Shown here piece by piece: positions 25,372 to 32,919 of a stretch of 36,248 nt of DNA. The translations under genes and the position numbers were made by a program. The notes below the pieces were generated by a model, which saw only the letters and a list, made by a program, of their open reading frames with translations, was not told the DNA's origin and did not search any database. Origin of the DNA: Chitinophagaceae bacterium. Lineage in GTDB: Bacteria > Bacteroidota > Bacteroidia > Chitinophagales > Chitinophagaceae. The stretch covers positions 1 to 36,248 of the forward strand of contig JAEUVM010000219.1 in NCBI GenBank assembly GCA_016787125.1. The letters are read 5' to 3'. The stretch's first letter is position 1. Every line of letters begins with the position of its first letter.

Positions 25372-26130
25372 TCAGTACTTCACTGAATACTCCAGGGAAG
25401 AAGGATCATTGAAGAAATCATCAATGGTTACATTAATGGTTACTTTCATTTTGTCATCAGATAATTTGGCTGATTTACCGGTTACTTCCGTGGCCGGTGA
25501 AGGCAGGTTGATCACATAATTAGACTTCATCGTAAGTCCCATTGCTGCCGTTTGCTGGAGCATCTTCATTCCTTCGTCACTTTCCACACCGGCGTACATC
25601 TCTTTGTTCAGCGTTTTAGCCAACTGGCCTTTTTCAGCGCTCATGATATAGTAATCATCAATAGTGGTAATATTCCCCGGGGCATCGCCACCTGCCTGGC
25701 CGGCTATTTCGCCCATACTTGATTTCAGCGCTTCTGACATCAGCTTTGCCGACAATTTGTTGCAGGCTGCGAGTTCATTAGCATCTGCAAAAGGAAGTGC
25801 TATCTCTACCACAAACAGTTCTTTTTCCAAATCCATCTTCATGGCCATGGTACCTTTTTTCACAGTGGCCCTCTCTGCATCAGTAAGATTGGGAATTTCT
25901 CCCGCCATCTGCTCAAGCGAAAATGTGGTATCCATCTTCTCCATGCCTTGCTTTTCCAGGTCGGCGGTGCCGCCCATTGTTTTAGCCATACCTATTGCCT
26001 GGCTGAAATCATTTTTTACAACGAGTGTACCGCTGCCATCCTGTTTCAGGTTTACTTCCTGGGTGGTTTCAAGGCAACTGGTAAAAACAAGGGATAAAAA
26101 GGCTAGTGAGATGAACAGCGTTTTTTTCAT
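25372..26130 (-). CDS. Conserved hypothetical lipoprotein, 252 aa
   Basis: The product begins MKKTLFISLAFLSLVFTSC, a lipoprotein signal with Cys19. The mature start LETTQEVNLKQDGSGTLVVK resembles the x-I-x-x-DGSG-x-x-x-V opening of LppM/DUF3153-like lipid-interacting lipoproteins. The C-terminal part has alternating beta-strand residues (MKSNYVINLPSPATEV, KMKVTINVTIDDFF). Exported location is clear. The function is not known to me and the LppM comparison is weak. It lies 99 bases after holA on the same strand and may be co-transcribed with it. Confidence 0.78.
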   Translation of the reverse strand: MKKTLFISLAFLSLVFTSCLETTQEVNLKQDGSGTLVVKNDFSQAIGMAKTMGGTADLEKQGMEKMDTTFSLEQMAGEIPNLTDAERATVKKGTMAMKMDLEKELFVVEIALPFADANELAACNKLSAKLMSEALKSSMGEIAGQAGGDAPGNITTIDDYYIMSAEKGQLAKTLNKEMYAGVESDEGMKMLQQTAAMGLTMKSNYVINLPSPATEVTGKSAKLSDDKMKVTINVTIDDFFNDPSSLEYSVKY

Positions 26131-26229
26131 ATAAGTAATTTTGAAGCTTACAGAAGCAGGTTCTTATTTAAAAGTTGCACAAAGAAAAGGGATTTAGTGT
26201 GAAAACGGCGGGTTTGTCTATGTGGCAGT

Positions 26230-27228
26230 TCAACTCATCATTTTCACCACCATTTCCTTCATCAGTGAGGCATCTTCGGTGCCCGCATCTCCCACACCAA
26301 TGCTGCGAAGATTGTACTGGTGCAGTAAAAGCAACACCTTCTCCACCCCGGGATAAGTGTACAGCCTGGCTGCCTGCATATAGTCTTTTACAAAATAAGG
26401 ATTGACGCCAATAGCTGAGGCCACCGTTTTTTCATCGCTGCCACCGGCGCCAAACACCATGAATACTTTGCTGAAAAAGCTATAGACAGAAGGCAGAACT
26501 AACTGGATCGGAGCAGCCTTTGGATTAGCTTCAAAATACCCGATAATACGGATACAGCGGGCCAGGTCTTTTGCCGCCATGGCTGATTGCAATTCGAAAA
26601 CATTATAATCCTTGCTTACACCAATATATTGTTCTATATCATCTTCAGTTATAGATGTTCGCTTCCCAAGGTTTACCGACAGTTTGTCGATTTCGTTCTC
26701 TATCCTCGAGAGGTCATTGCCTATATGATCTACCAGTAAAGCCAGCCCTTTGGGTGTAATAGAAAGTCCTTTGCCCTGTATCATGTTCTGCGTCCACTCG
26801 GGAAGTTCCCGGTCATACATCTTTTTGGTGGTGATCAACAGTCCTTTTTCCTTTACCGTCTTGGCAAATTTTTTCCGGGCATCGAGCTTTTTTTCTTTGT
26901 AGGACACCACCAGCACAGTGGAAGAAAGCGGGTTTTCAATGTATGCCTCCAGTTTTTCCACATCACGCATCTGCTGGGCTTCTTTCAGGATCACCACCTG
27001 TCTTTCTGCAAACATGGGGTATCTGCGGCAGGCCGTAACCACGTCTGCCCAATTGGCATCCTTTCCATAAAAAATGGTAAGGTTAAATGACACTTCATTT
27101 TCATTCAGGATATGATGTTCGGCGAAATCAATCACTTTATCAATATAAAAGTCTTCTTCCCCTTCAAGCCAGTAAAGCGCCTTGAAGCTCCCCTTTTTCC
27201 AGTCTGAAAGTATCTTTTCCACACTCAT
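26230..27228 (-). CDS. holA: DNA polymerase III delta subunit HolA
   Basis: This 332-aa protein has the delta-subunit layout. The N-terminal AAA+-like domain lacks a Walker lysine and has ALYWLEGEEDFYIDKVID, FYGKDANWADVVTACRRYPM and RQVVILKEAQQM. It is followed by VLVVSYKEKKLDARKKFAK, the helical lid region LVDHIGNDLSRIENEIDKLS and a C-terminal collar domain. It opens the beta clamp within the clamp-loader complex. The length is normal and the start MSVEKILSDW is typical. The gene sits between a lipoprotein gene (same strand, downstream) and a divergent coiled-coil gene. Confidence 0.94.
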   Translation of the reverse strand: MSVEKILSDWKKGSFKALYWLEGEEDFYIDKVIDFAEHHILNENEVSFNLTIFYGKDANWADVVTACRRYPMFAERQVVILKEAQQMRDVEKLEAYIENPLSSTVLVVSYKEKKLDARKKFAKTVKEKGLLITTKKMYDRELPEWTQNMIQGKGLSITPKGLALLVDHIGNDLSRIENEIDKLSVNLGKRTSITEDDIEQYIGVSKDYNVFELQSAMAAKDLARCIRIIGYFEANPKAAPIQLVLPSVYSFFSKVFMVFGAGGSDEKTVASAIGVNPYFVKDYMQAARLYTYPGVEKVLLLLHQYNLRSIGVGDAGTEDASLMKEMVVKMMS

Positions 27229-27365
27229 AAGGCGCTAAGATACAGGCTTTGAACAACCGGTTACCGGTAAAAAATTAACCGATGTGGACTGTGACAGGAT
27301 TGTTCTGGCACGGTTTTCGGAATTTGTCGCCATGACGGAATTTTTTAACAGGTTTTAGACAGCAG

Positions 27366-27382
27366 GGATGCAACCCGCATCC
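27366..27382 (+). other. Small hairpin in the holA/coiled-coil gene intergenic region
   Basis: GGATGC and GCATCC form a 6-bp stem with loop AACCC in the 224-bp gap upstream of the 27453 gene. It has no T tract, so it is not a terminator. A regulatory role is possible but unsupported. Confidence 0.3.
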
Positions 27383-27452
27383 TACCTTGCACCCGGTTAT
27401 GAGGTTCCAGTATTCATTATTATCTTAATGTCAAATTCAAATCCTTTTTTGT

Positions 27453-28436
27453 ATGACAAACACGAATTATCCATCAGCATCCACTCCTCCCCCAAGCCAG
27501 CCGGTAAAAGGCAAAAACAATAAAAATATCATTATTGGTGTATTAGCGGCCTGTTTGCTGGGTTCATGGGGATACCTGTTGTGGGACAAGAACAAATCTG
27601 GCCAGAAAATAGACAACCAGCAGGGCCAGATCACTTCCCTCACTACTGAAAAAACAGACCTGCAGCGTGATTTTGACAATGCCCTCGCCCGTTTGGATTC
27701 AGTCACCGGGGCAAATAACAACCTCAGTGGAGAAAACACGCAACTTAAAGCCCAATACCAGAAGGATATTGATGCTAAAAAAGCCGAAATACGCCGTATA
27801 CTCAGTAAGAGTAATGCCACCGAGGCCGAATTGAAAAAGGCCCGTACCATGATCGCCGAACTGAACGATAAGATTACCGGCCTTGAAACAGAGGTGGCAA
27901 GACTTACCGGTGAAAACCAGGAACTCACTGTGGCAAACACCACACTGAAGCAGGAAAAAACTGACCTGGAAACCAATCTCGCCACTGCGGCCAGCGAAAA
28001 AGAAGAATTGGCTAAAACAGTAGATGTGGCTTCTACCTTCAGCGCATCCAACATACAGGTAACACCGGTAGATGAAAAGAAAAGCGGTAAAGAAAAAGTA
28101 CAGGCCAAAGCAAAGAAAGTGGACAAACTTGTTGTTTCTTTCGATGTCGAGAACCGTATAGCCAAATCGGGTCCGGCTGATATGTACCTTATCGTAACGG
28201 CGCCTGATGGAAAAGTGATCTCCGACGGAAGTTTGCTTAACACAAGGACAGATGGCGATAAGGCCTTTACAGCCAAAATACCTGTAAACTATGAACAAGG
28301 TACCCGCAAATCTGTTCAGTTTCCGATATCACAAACTGATTTTGCCACTGGCAATTATAAAGTTGAAATTTATCACAATGGCTTCAAGATTGGTGAAGGT
28401 GTGAGAAGCCTGAAAAAAGGTGGTTTATTCGGTTAA
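27453..28436 (+). CDS. Membrane-anchored coiled-coil protein with C-terminal beta domain (paralog A)
   Basis: This 327-aa protein has a Pro-rich cytoplasmic tail (1-25), one membrane segment (about 26-44, IIIGVLAACLLGSWGYLLW) and a long extracytoplasmic coiled coil (about 55-190) rich in Leu, Glu, Asn and Lys heptads. A Lys-rich linker leads to a beta-rich domain (about 223-317) containing YLIVTAPDGK and GNYKVEIYHNGFKIG. The same linker and beta domain recur in the gene at 29775, so the two are paralogs flanking the exported PPX-like gene. It ends in its own terminator at 28459. I do not recognise a named family. Generic SMC/chromosome-segregation labels would reflect only the coiled coil. 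Confidence 0.87.
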   Translation: MTNTNYPSASTPPPSQPVKGKNNKNIIIGVLAACLLGSWGYLLWDKNKSGQKIDNQQGQITSLTTEKTDLQRDFDNALARLDSVTGANNNLSGENTQLKAQYQKDIDAKKAEIRRILSKSNATEAELKKARTMIAELNDKITGLETEVARLTGENQELTVANTTLKQEKTDLETNLATAASEKEELAKTVDVASTFSASNIQVTPVDEKKSGKEKVQAKAKKVDKLVVSFDVENRIAKSGPADMYLIVTAPDGKVISDGSLLNTRTDGDKAFTAKIPVNYEQGTRKSVQFPISQTDFATGNYKVEIYHNGFKIGEGVRSLKKGGLFG

Positions 28437-28458
28437 AAGCAGATCAACTCCTGCAAAA

Positions 28459-28492
28459 AAAACCGTCTTGCCCAAGCAAGGCGGTTTTTTTA
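28459..28492 (+). terminator. Terminator after paralog A
   Basis: AAAACCGTCTTG and CAAGGCGGTTTT form a 12-bp stem with one G-U pair and loop CCCAAG, followed by a T run. It separates the coiled-coil gene A from the PPX-like gene, unless it is read through. Confidence 0.87.
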
Positions 28493-28620
28493 TGCCCACA
28501 ATGAGAAATAAATTCCTCTTACGGATACGCACATGTTTTGCACATTATCGGCCGCTCCATCTGAAGCGGGATGTATGGCGGGCAGGTTACAGTACTTTTA
28601 CAACTGAAAATTACTTACCC

Positions 28621-29766
28621 ATGCCCATTAAGCACTTCTGCAGGCTGCTCCTGCCCTTTATCGTATTGCCTGCCTGTATTACTGCCGGTTTTGGCCAGAA
28701 CAGCCTTAAGCCAAAGTTTGCCAACTCCACCCTGTACACTGGTATTGAAGTAGGGTCAAAGGGAGTAAAAATGAGTGTGGTGGAAGTGGGTAAGAATGCA
28801 AAAAGCAATGGAGCTTTTTATATTATCAAAGACACTTCAGTCAATACAGACTTTATAAGTTTTTCCTCCGCTTCATTTACTGCCACGCTTAATGGTTTCT
28901 GCAGTCTTTACAATACAGCCCTGAAAGACTACCATATCGAATCCCGCAACATATTTACGGTGATCAGCAGCGGCGTAAAGATGCAGGCCGAAAAAGACCA
29001 GAAAACACATTGGGTTACCAGCCTGGTTGATTCATTCAGGGCCCGTATCAATGATCCGTCGCGTACAGTGGAAGTGGTGGATGTGGAAAAAGAAGCAAAG
29101 CTTTCCCATCTTGGCATTGTACCGGAAGCACGCCGCTACACCACCTTCCTGGTTGATATAGGAAGCGGTAATACCAAGGGAGGATTTTTCCCCTATGGCA
29201 ACACCAACGATTTCAAACTTTTCCAGGTAAACTGGGGTACCAAGAGCACCGCCAACGCAACTGAAAAACGTTGTGAGGAAGATAAGAGTATCGAAAACTT
29301 CCGTAAGCAAATGGCAAGGGTGCTGGCGGGTGCCGAAAATACAGAGATCATTTATGCTGTAAATTCAAGCGGGGCGTATGACCTGAGTGACAATATTGCC
29401 ATCAGTGGCGGTATTGCCTGGGCGGTGGCAACCCTCACCCACCCCGAACTTACTGATAACCCGATAGTATCTGTGAGCTATGAGGAGATCGTACGCTTCA
29501 GTGAGAAACTGTACAGCAACATGGATGCTTTCGCTCCTTCATTTCTTGCCAACAATATAAACCGGGCTGCTGATAAAGAAAAAGTGATGAAGGAAACACA
29601 ACGTGTGCTGCAGGTGTTTGACCAGCGTTCATTAATGGCAGGCACCGGCCTGCTGCTTAAGATCATGCGGCAATTTGCAACCGCTTTTGAAACAAAGGCT
29701 TTTTACCTGGTAAAAAACGGACAGGTGGGATGGGTATCGGCGTATGTAGATCAGAATAAACAGTAA
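28621..29766 (+). CDS. Exported PPX/GppA-like ASKHA-fold protein
   Basis: From the ATG at 28621 the product is 381 aa. It begins with a signal peptide (MPIKHFCRLLLPFIVLPACI, cleavage probably after ITAGFG; Cys19 could alternatively be a poor lipobox). The mature part follows the exopolyphosphatase/GppA pattern. The phosphate-1 loop TGIEVGSKGVKMSV (40-53) has Glu43 where Asp is usual. SSGVKMQAEK is followed by VEVVDVEKEAKLSHLGIV, in which Glu158 aligns with the catalytic Glu of NEEARL in E. coli Ppx. Phosphate-2 is FLVDIGSGNTKGGFF (Asp179), and a later SGGIAWAVATL resembles the third ASKHA glycine motif. Family members normally act on polyphosphate or pppGpp in the cytoplasm; export is unusual. 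It is in an operon with paralog C, 8 bases away. The in-frame start at 28420 overlaps paralog A and its terminator and is rejected. Confidence 0.7.
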   Translation: MPIKHFCRLLLPFIVLPACITAGFGQNSLKPKFANSTLYTGIEVGSKGVKMSVVEVGKNAKSNGAFYIIKDTSVNTDFISFSSASFTATLNGFCSLYNTALKDYHIESRNIFTVISSGVKMQAEKDQKTHWVTSLVDSFRARINDPSRTVEVVDVEKEAKLSHLGIVPEARRYTTFLVDIGSGNTKGGFFPYGNTNDFKLFQVNWGTKSTANATEKRCEEDKSIENFRKQMARVLAGAENTEIIYAVNSSGAYDLSDNIAISGGIAWAVATLTHPELTDNPIVSVSYEEIVRFSEKLYSNMDAFAPSFLANNINRAADKEKVMKETQRVLQVFDQRSLMAGTGLLLKIMRQFATAFETKAFYLVKNGQVGWVSAYVDQNKQ

Positions 29767-29774
29767 TTGCACAG

Positions 29775-30701
29775 GTGAAAGACACTAAAATCCTTTTACT
29801 GGCATTTCTTTCAATTGGCCTGGTGGCCACATGGGTGTATCACCTCTATGATAAAACACAGTACTCAAAGCAACGAAACGAAATATTTATCAAGGATTCC
29901 TCTGCCGTAGCACAGGGTGTACAGGATTCTTTACAAAAATTATATTCTCAGACCATCAACAACCTCGGCACTGAACTTGACTCCGCAAGGAGCAGTTCTG
30001 TGTTATTCCAGGGACAACTAAAGGACAAACTGGCCGAGATCAACCGTCTTCGTACAGAACTCGGTGCCATACTGAAACGCAAAGATTTTAACCAGCAGGA
30101 TCTTTCCGAAGCCCGCAGAAAGAAAATCGAACTGGAACTCCGCATCACTGAATTGCAAAACCAGAACATTTCCATCGAAGAAGAAAAGCAGCAGATAGCC
30201 TCAGCACTGGATAAGGCCAATTTGCAGGTAAAAGACCTGGAAAACAATAACCAGCAGCTCCACAAGGAGAACAAAACTCTTAATGAAAAGCTTTCTCAGG
30301 CTTCTGTCTTTGTTGCATCAGAATTAAAACTCTCGCCGGTAACGGTAAAAAATGAAAAAGAGCAGGAAACCAACCAGGCTAAAAAGACCAGTAAGTTTGT
30401 GGTGTCTTTTGCACTCCAGAATAATGTGACTGAATTCAACGGCGCCGAAGTATATGTGGTGGTTACGCAACCCGACGGCCAGCTGCTTACCAATGATGCC
30501 TGGGAGTCATCTTCTGCCATGGATACCAGGAATGAGGGTAAAAAAAGGTACACCCGCAAGGTGCGGTTCGACTATGAAAAAGGCGAAACGAAGCGCCTAA
30601 TCTTTTCATTGAATGCAGATGATTACCAGCGGGGTAATTATAACCTGCAGGTGTACCACAACGGGTATATGATCGGTCAGACCTATAAGACCCTGAACTG
30701 A
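29775..30701 (+). CDS. Membrane-anchored coiled-coil protein with C-terminal beta domain (paralog C), GTG start
   Basis: This 308-aa protein starts at a GTG 8 bases after the PPX-like stop. It has a membrane segment at about 5-24 (KILLLAFLSIGLVATWVYHL), a coiled coil (about 45-178) and a C-terminal beta domain (205-305). The latter contains YVVVTQPDGQ and GNYNLQVYHNGYMIG. It shares with paralog A the linker pattern F-x-A-S...S/T-P-V...AKK-x-x-K-x-VVSF and the final YHNG-F/Y-x-IG motif. Together with the upstream PPX-like gene it looks like one operon. The beta domain faces the periplasm if the N-terminus is inside. No known family name comes to mind. Confidence 0.87.
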   Translation: MKDTKILLLAFLSIGLVATWVYHLYDKTQYSKQRNEIFIKDSSAVAQGVQDSLQKLYSQTINNLGTELDSARSSSVLFQGQLKDKLAEINRLRTELGAILKRKDFNQQDLSEARRKKIELELRITELQNQNISIEEEKQQIASALDKANLQVKDLENNNQQLHKENKTLNEKLSQASVFVASELKLSPVTVKNEKEQETNQAKKTSKFVVSFALQNNVTEFNGAEVYVVVTQPDGQLLTNDAWESSSAMDTRNEGKKRYTRKVRFDYEKGETKRLIFSLNADDYQRGNYNLQVYHNGYMIGQTYKTLN

Positions 30702-30727
30702 CGGTTCAACCTGTAAAGAAGCAAAAG

Positions 30728-30748
30728 TTGATGCACATTACGCATCAA
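30728..30748 (-). terminator. Hairpin overlapping the stop of the 69-aa gene
   Basis: TTGATGC and GCATCAA form a 7-bp stem with a 7-nt loop. On the minus strand CTTTTGC follows. The stem includes the stop codon at 30745-30747. It is a modest terminator candidate, and its position also lets it affect the convergent operon. Confidence 0.5.
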
Positions 30749-30954
30749 TTGAACATTCCGCCCGCTTTATCTTTAATACCATCAATTACATCACCAACCT
30801 TACCGGCATTGCCACTGAGGAATGATTCCACCTGGCCGCCGATGCCACCCGGCAATTTGTCTTTCAAAAAAGATACTACTGTGTCAATAGCTGATTTTGC
30901 CTGGCCTTCAGAGATGCCAGCCTTGCCTGATACGGTTTTGATAAGTTCTTCCAT
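30745..30954 (-). CDS. Small helical protein with glycine-rich C-terminus, 69 aa
   Basis: The ATG at 30954 gives MEELIKTVSGKAGISEGQAK, then SAIDTVVSFLKDKLPGGIGG and a Gly-rich amphipathic tail. The opening (xLIxxVxxxAGIxxxQAxxAxxxVxxFLKxKLP) matches a small helical family common in bacteria and resembles the DUF2267/DUF2780 type. Function unknown; probably cytoplasmic, with no signal or membrane segment. A TTG two codons upstream could also serve as start but is less likely. Confidence 0.8.
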   Translation of the reverse strand: MEELIKTVSGKAGISEGQAKSAIDTVVSFLKDKLPGGIGGQVESFLSGNAGKVGDVIDGIKDKAGGMFN

Positions 30955-31010
30955 GTTCAAGATTTTAGAAAGTGAAGGTATCTATTTTTCAGGTGTCTGG
31001 GTTGCAGAAT

Positions 31011-31043
31011 AAAAAAAAGCCGGACGAAATTTTCCCGGCTTTT
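31011..31043 (-). terminator. Terminator downstream of the OMP gene
   Basis: AAAAGCCGG and CCGGCTTTT form a 9-bp stem with an 11-nt loop. On the minus strand an 8-T tract follows. It lies about 140 bases below the outer-membrane protein stop at 31184 but directly after the stop of a possible 50-aa frame (31042-31194). Confidence 0.85.
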
Positions 31044-31194
31044 AGTTTTGTACTGTTACCCTTGCCAATTGTACTGCATTTAATAATGCTGTTTCCCCAG
31101 ACTTCACACCAACAAAGATCATAGGGCTCTGCTTTTTTTGAATAGAAAATGTCAAAGGCAGGATGCTCCGTTCTTCATCGCTATCAGAATCCAA
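31042..31194 (-). CDS. Possible small ORF, 50 aa, TTG start, coupled to OMP gene
   Basis: A 51-codon minus-strand frame runs from TTG at 31194, overlapping the OMP gene stop by 11 nt, to TAA at 31042. That stop leads straight into the terminator stem. The product contains LPLTFSIQKKQSPMIFVGVK and TALLNAVQLARVTVQN, which reads like a plausible protein. Without it, the OMP transcript would have an untranslated tail of about 140 nt before its terminator. There is no ATG except an internal one giving 26 aa. I do not recognise a family. It may be chance. Confidence 0.27.
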   Translation of the reverse strand: MDSDSDEERSILPLTFSIQKKQSPMIFVGVKSGETALLNAVQLARVTVQN

Positions 31195-31759
31195 AAGTGA
31201 GTGTTGTGCTTGTTATCACCTCGGCCCCATCATTATCAGGATTAGGGCCTGCCAGTTTCAGGTTATTGCTCCAGCGAACCGCCATCCTGTCGTTAAGTAT
31301 CCATTTGACGCCAATACCCACACCTCCTGAAGGCCGGATATAGTCTTTCACGCCGCCATGATTTTCAAATTTCCAACTGGAATACCAGGCACCAGCTCCC
31401 GCTGAAAAGAAGAAACCACTGGTACCTCCTTCCTTTCCGGGATAGAAATAACCCTCCAGGCCAAGACCTGCCTCTGTGGTGGTAAAACTATACGATGGGC
31501 CAAAGAACAATACCAGGTTTCCGAACCGGTGAGGGAAATTATAATTGCCCTTTATGGCCAATTCAGCGCTTCCCTTGCTGAATAAAATATGTTCGGCAGT
31601 AATACCCCAGGATATTGTGGTGGTGGTCCAGCCGATAGAAGCTCCGGGGCCGGCAAATGTTTTAGCCCCTTTTATTTTTTGAGCCTGAACAGTGACAACA
31701 GCAAGAAACATTACAGCGACGATACTTGCTTTGTACAATCGGGTAGTTGTGTTTTGCAT
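31184..31759 (-). CDS. Outer-membrane beta-barrel protein, 191 aa
   Basis: The product has a signal peptide (RLYKASIVAVMFLAVVTVQA, cleavage after AQA-Q). The mature part is made of alternating Gly/aromatic strands (ASIGWTTTTISWGITAEHIL, GLGLEGYFYPG, FFFSAGAGAWYSSWKF, GGVGIGVKWIL) and ends in LTFGF, a terminal Phe typical of outer-membrane barrels. An 8-strand barrel is likely from the length. The substrate or role is unknown. A 20-bp perfect palindrome lies about 50 bp upstream (31809-31828), which may regulate it. Confidence 0.84.
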   Translation of the reverse strand: MQNTTTRLYKASIVAVMFLAVVTVQAQKIKGAKTFAGPGASIGWTTTTISWGITAEHILFSKGSAELAIKGNYNFPHRFGNLVLFFGPSYSFTTTEAGLGLEGYFYPGKEGGTSGFFFSAGAGAWYSSWKFENHGGVKDYIRPSGGVGIGVKWILNDRMAVRWSNNLKLAGPNPDNDGAEVITSTTLTFGF

Positions 31760-31808
31760 AATTGATGTTTTGTTGATAAGGCTAAACTATCAGGCAATAC
31801 GGGAAAGC

Positions 31809-31828
31809 TTCTTGACAATTGTCAAGAA
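31809..31828. promoter_or_regulatory. 20-bp perfect palindrome upstream of OMP gene (operator candidate)
   Basis: TTCTTGACAATTGTCAAGAA is a perfect dyad with no loop, too tight for a terminator. It sits about 50 bp above the OMP start at 31759 and about 50 bp below the dioxygenase stop at 31877. The dyad form suggests a dimeric regulator site. No specific regulator is identified. Confidence 0.5.
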
Positions 31829-31876
31829 CTACGGGGAAGGAATTATTGCAACAGTTCTTTAACAGCCTGGCAGGTA

Positions 31877-32746
31877 TCAGAATTCTGGCAGGCAATAGGT
31901 GGAAGGTCTTGCATTTATATTTGCAGAATAAATCTCAGCAAGGATATCCTGCAATTCTTTGGATTCGTCCACCGGATCAAACCGCTGTGTAAGTACAAAC
32001 TGTTCTTCATGCGGATGGCGGCTCTTATAATAACGGGTTGCGGCAAACAACAACCGGCTGCGACGCCTCACCAAATCATCGGTATATATATTTTCTGCAC
32101 GTACATGCGCTTCGGATAAAAACTCAAAGTAGATCACACGGCGTATGGCGTTCATGCGTATTGGTTCTGACGAATGAGCCAGCATCATATCATGAATCAG
32201 TATCTCCCCTGCTTTTACCGGTACTTCTGTAAAAGGTTCTTTACACAATTCACAAATGGTACGGTAAGCCAGGTGACTGCCAGGCACCACCCTCAAAGCA
32301 CCATCTCCTTCTTCTGCATCATCCAGGTAAATGCCCATGGTAAAACAATTGCCTTTTCGTTCATGGACCATATCCTGGTGCCAAAGCACCGGCAATTCAT
32401 CACCCCTGTTCTTGATGACGGCAAATTCCTGTATCATAAAGAAGTCAGGGCCGCATATTTCTGCTGCAAGCGACAGGATGGGCGGATAACCAAGCAATTC
32501 CAGGGCTGCCAGGTTTCCTTTAGAACAAATATGTTCCAGGTTGGTCACATAATCCTTTCCATTGTATTCGTATACGTTTTTTTCAGTTCTATCACTGGTA
32601 TCCATCAGTTCATCAAACAAATCACGAAGCCGCTTCAGCAACGGATGGGGTATGGAAAACGAAAGTTTCTGAAATCCTTTTTCCCTGAACGGGTTCAAAG
32701 ACGGTGATTGGCTGACATTCATACTTAAAAAGTCCAAGATATACAT
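31877..32746 (-). CDS. Phytanoyl-CoA dioxygenase (PhyH)-family Fe(II)/2-oxoglutarate enzyme
   Basis: This 289-aa protein has the PhyH jelly-roll signature. The iron-binding facial triad is His123 and Asp125 (LWHQDMVHER) with His191 (MMLAHSSEP), and Arg202 (IRRVIYFEF) is the likely 2-oxoglutarate anchor. DGALRVVPGSHLA and AGEILIHDMML are typical of the family. Substrates range over lipids, secondary metabolites and peptides, so none is inferred. No signal peptide; cytoplasmic. The start is ambiguous: MNVSQS at 32722 is an equally good alternative 8 codons downstream. It is flanked by gaps and appears to be transcribed alone. Confidence 0.87.
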   Translation of the reverse strand: MYILDFLSMNVSQSPSLNPFREKGFQKLSFSIPHPLLKRLRDLFDELMDTSDRTEKNVYEYNGKDYVTNLEHICSKGNLAALELLGYPPILSLAAEICGPDFFMIQEFAVIKNRGDELPVLWHQDMVHERKGNCFTMGIYLDDAEEGDGALRVVPGSHLAYRTICELCKEPFTEVPVKAGEILIHDMMLAHSSEPIRMNAIRRVIYFEFLSEAHVRAENIYTDDLVRRRSRLLFAATRYYKSRHPHEEQFVLTQRFDPVDESKELQDILAEIYSANINARPSTYCLPEF

Positions 32747-32919
32747 TTATGCATAATCGAAGAATGACTCTTTAAGTAAGTATTATTAAAATGCAATTTG
32801 CAAAATCAGCCATACAGCCTGGGAAATGCATCCCGGCCAATGCGAACCGGGAACTGAGCCTGTTTGACAGGTATTACCCGGTAAATAGGGTTTACAGTTT
32901 ATTTGAAAAGCAAATCATT

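Noticed and set aside
27306..27320. TGGCACG resembling the -24 box of a sigma54 promoter upstream of gene A
   Set aside because: The -12 part does not match TTGC at the required spacing, so only half the motif is present.
27467..28276. Long minus-strand open frame (269 codons) opposite coiled-coil gene A
   Set aside because: Its composition (Ser, Phe, Leu, Val rich) is what the complement of a Lys/Glu/Asn/Thr-rich coiled coil gives. It has no start context or family motif, and the plus-strand protein is clearly real.
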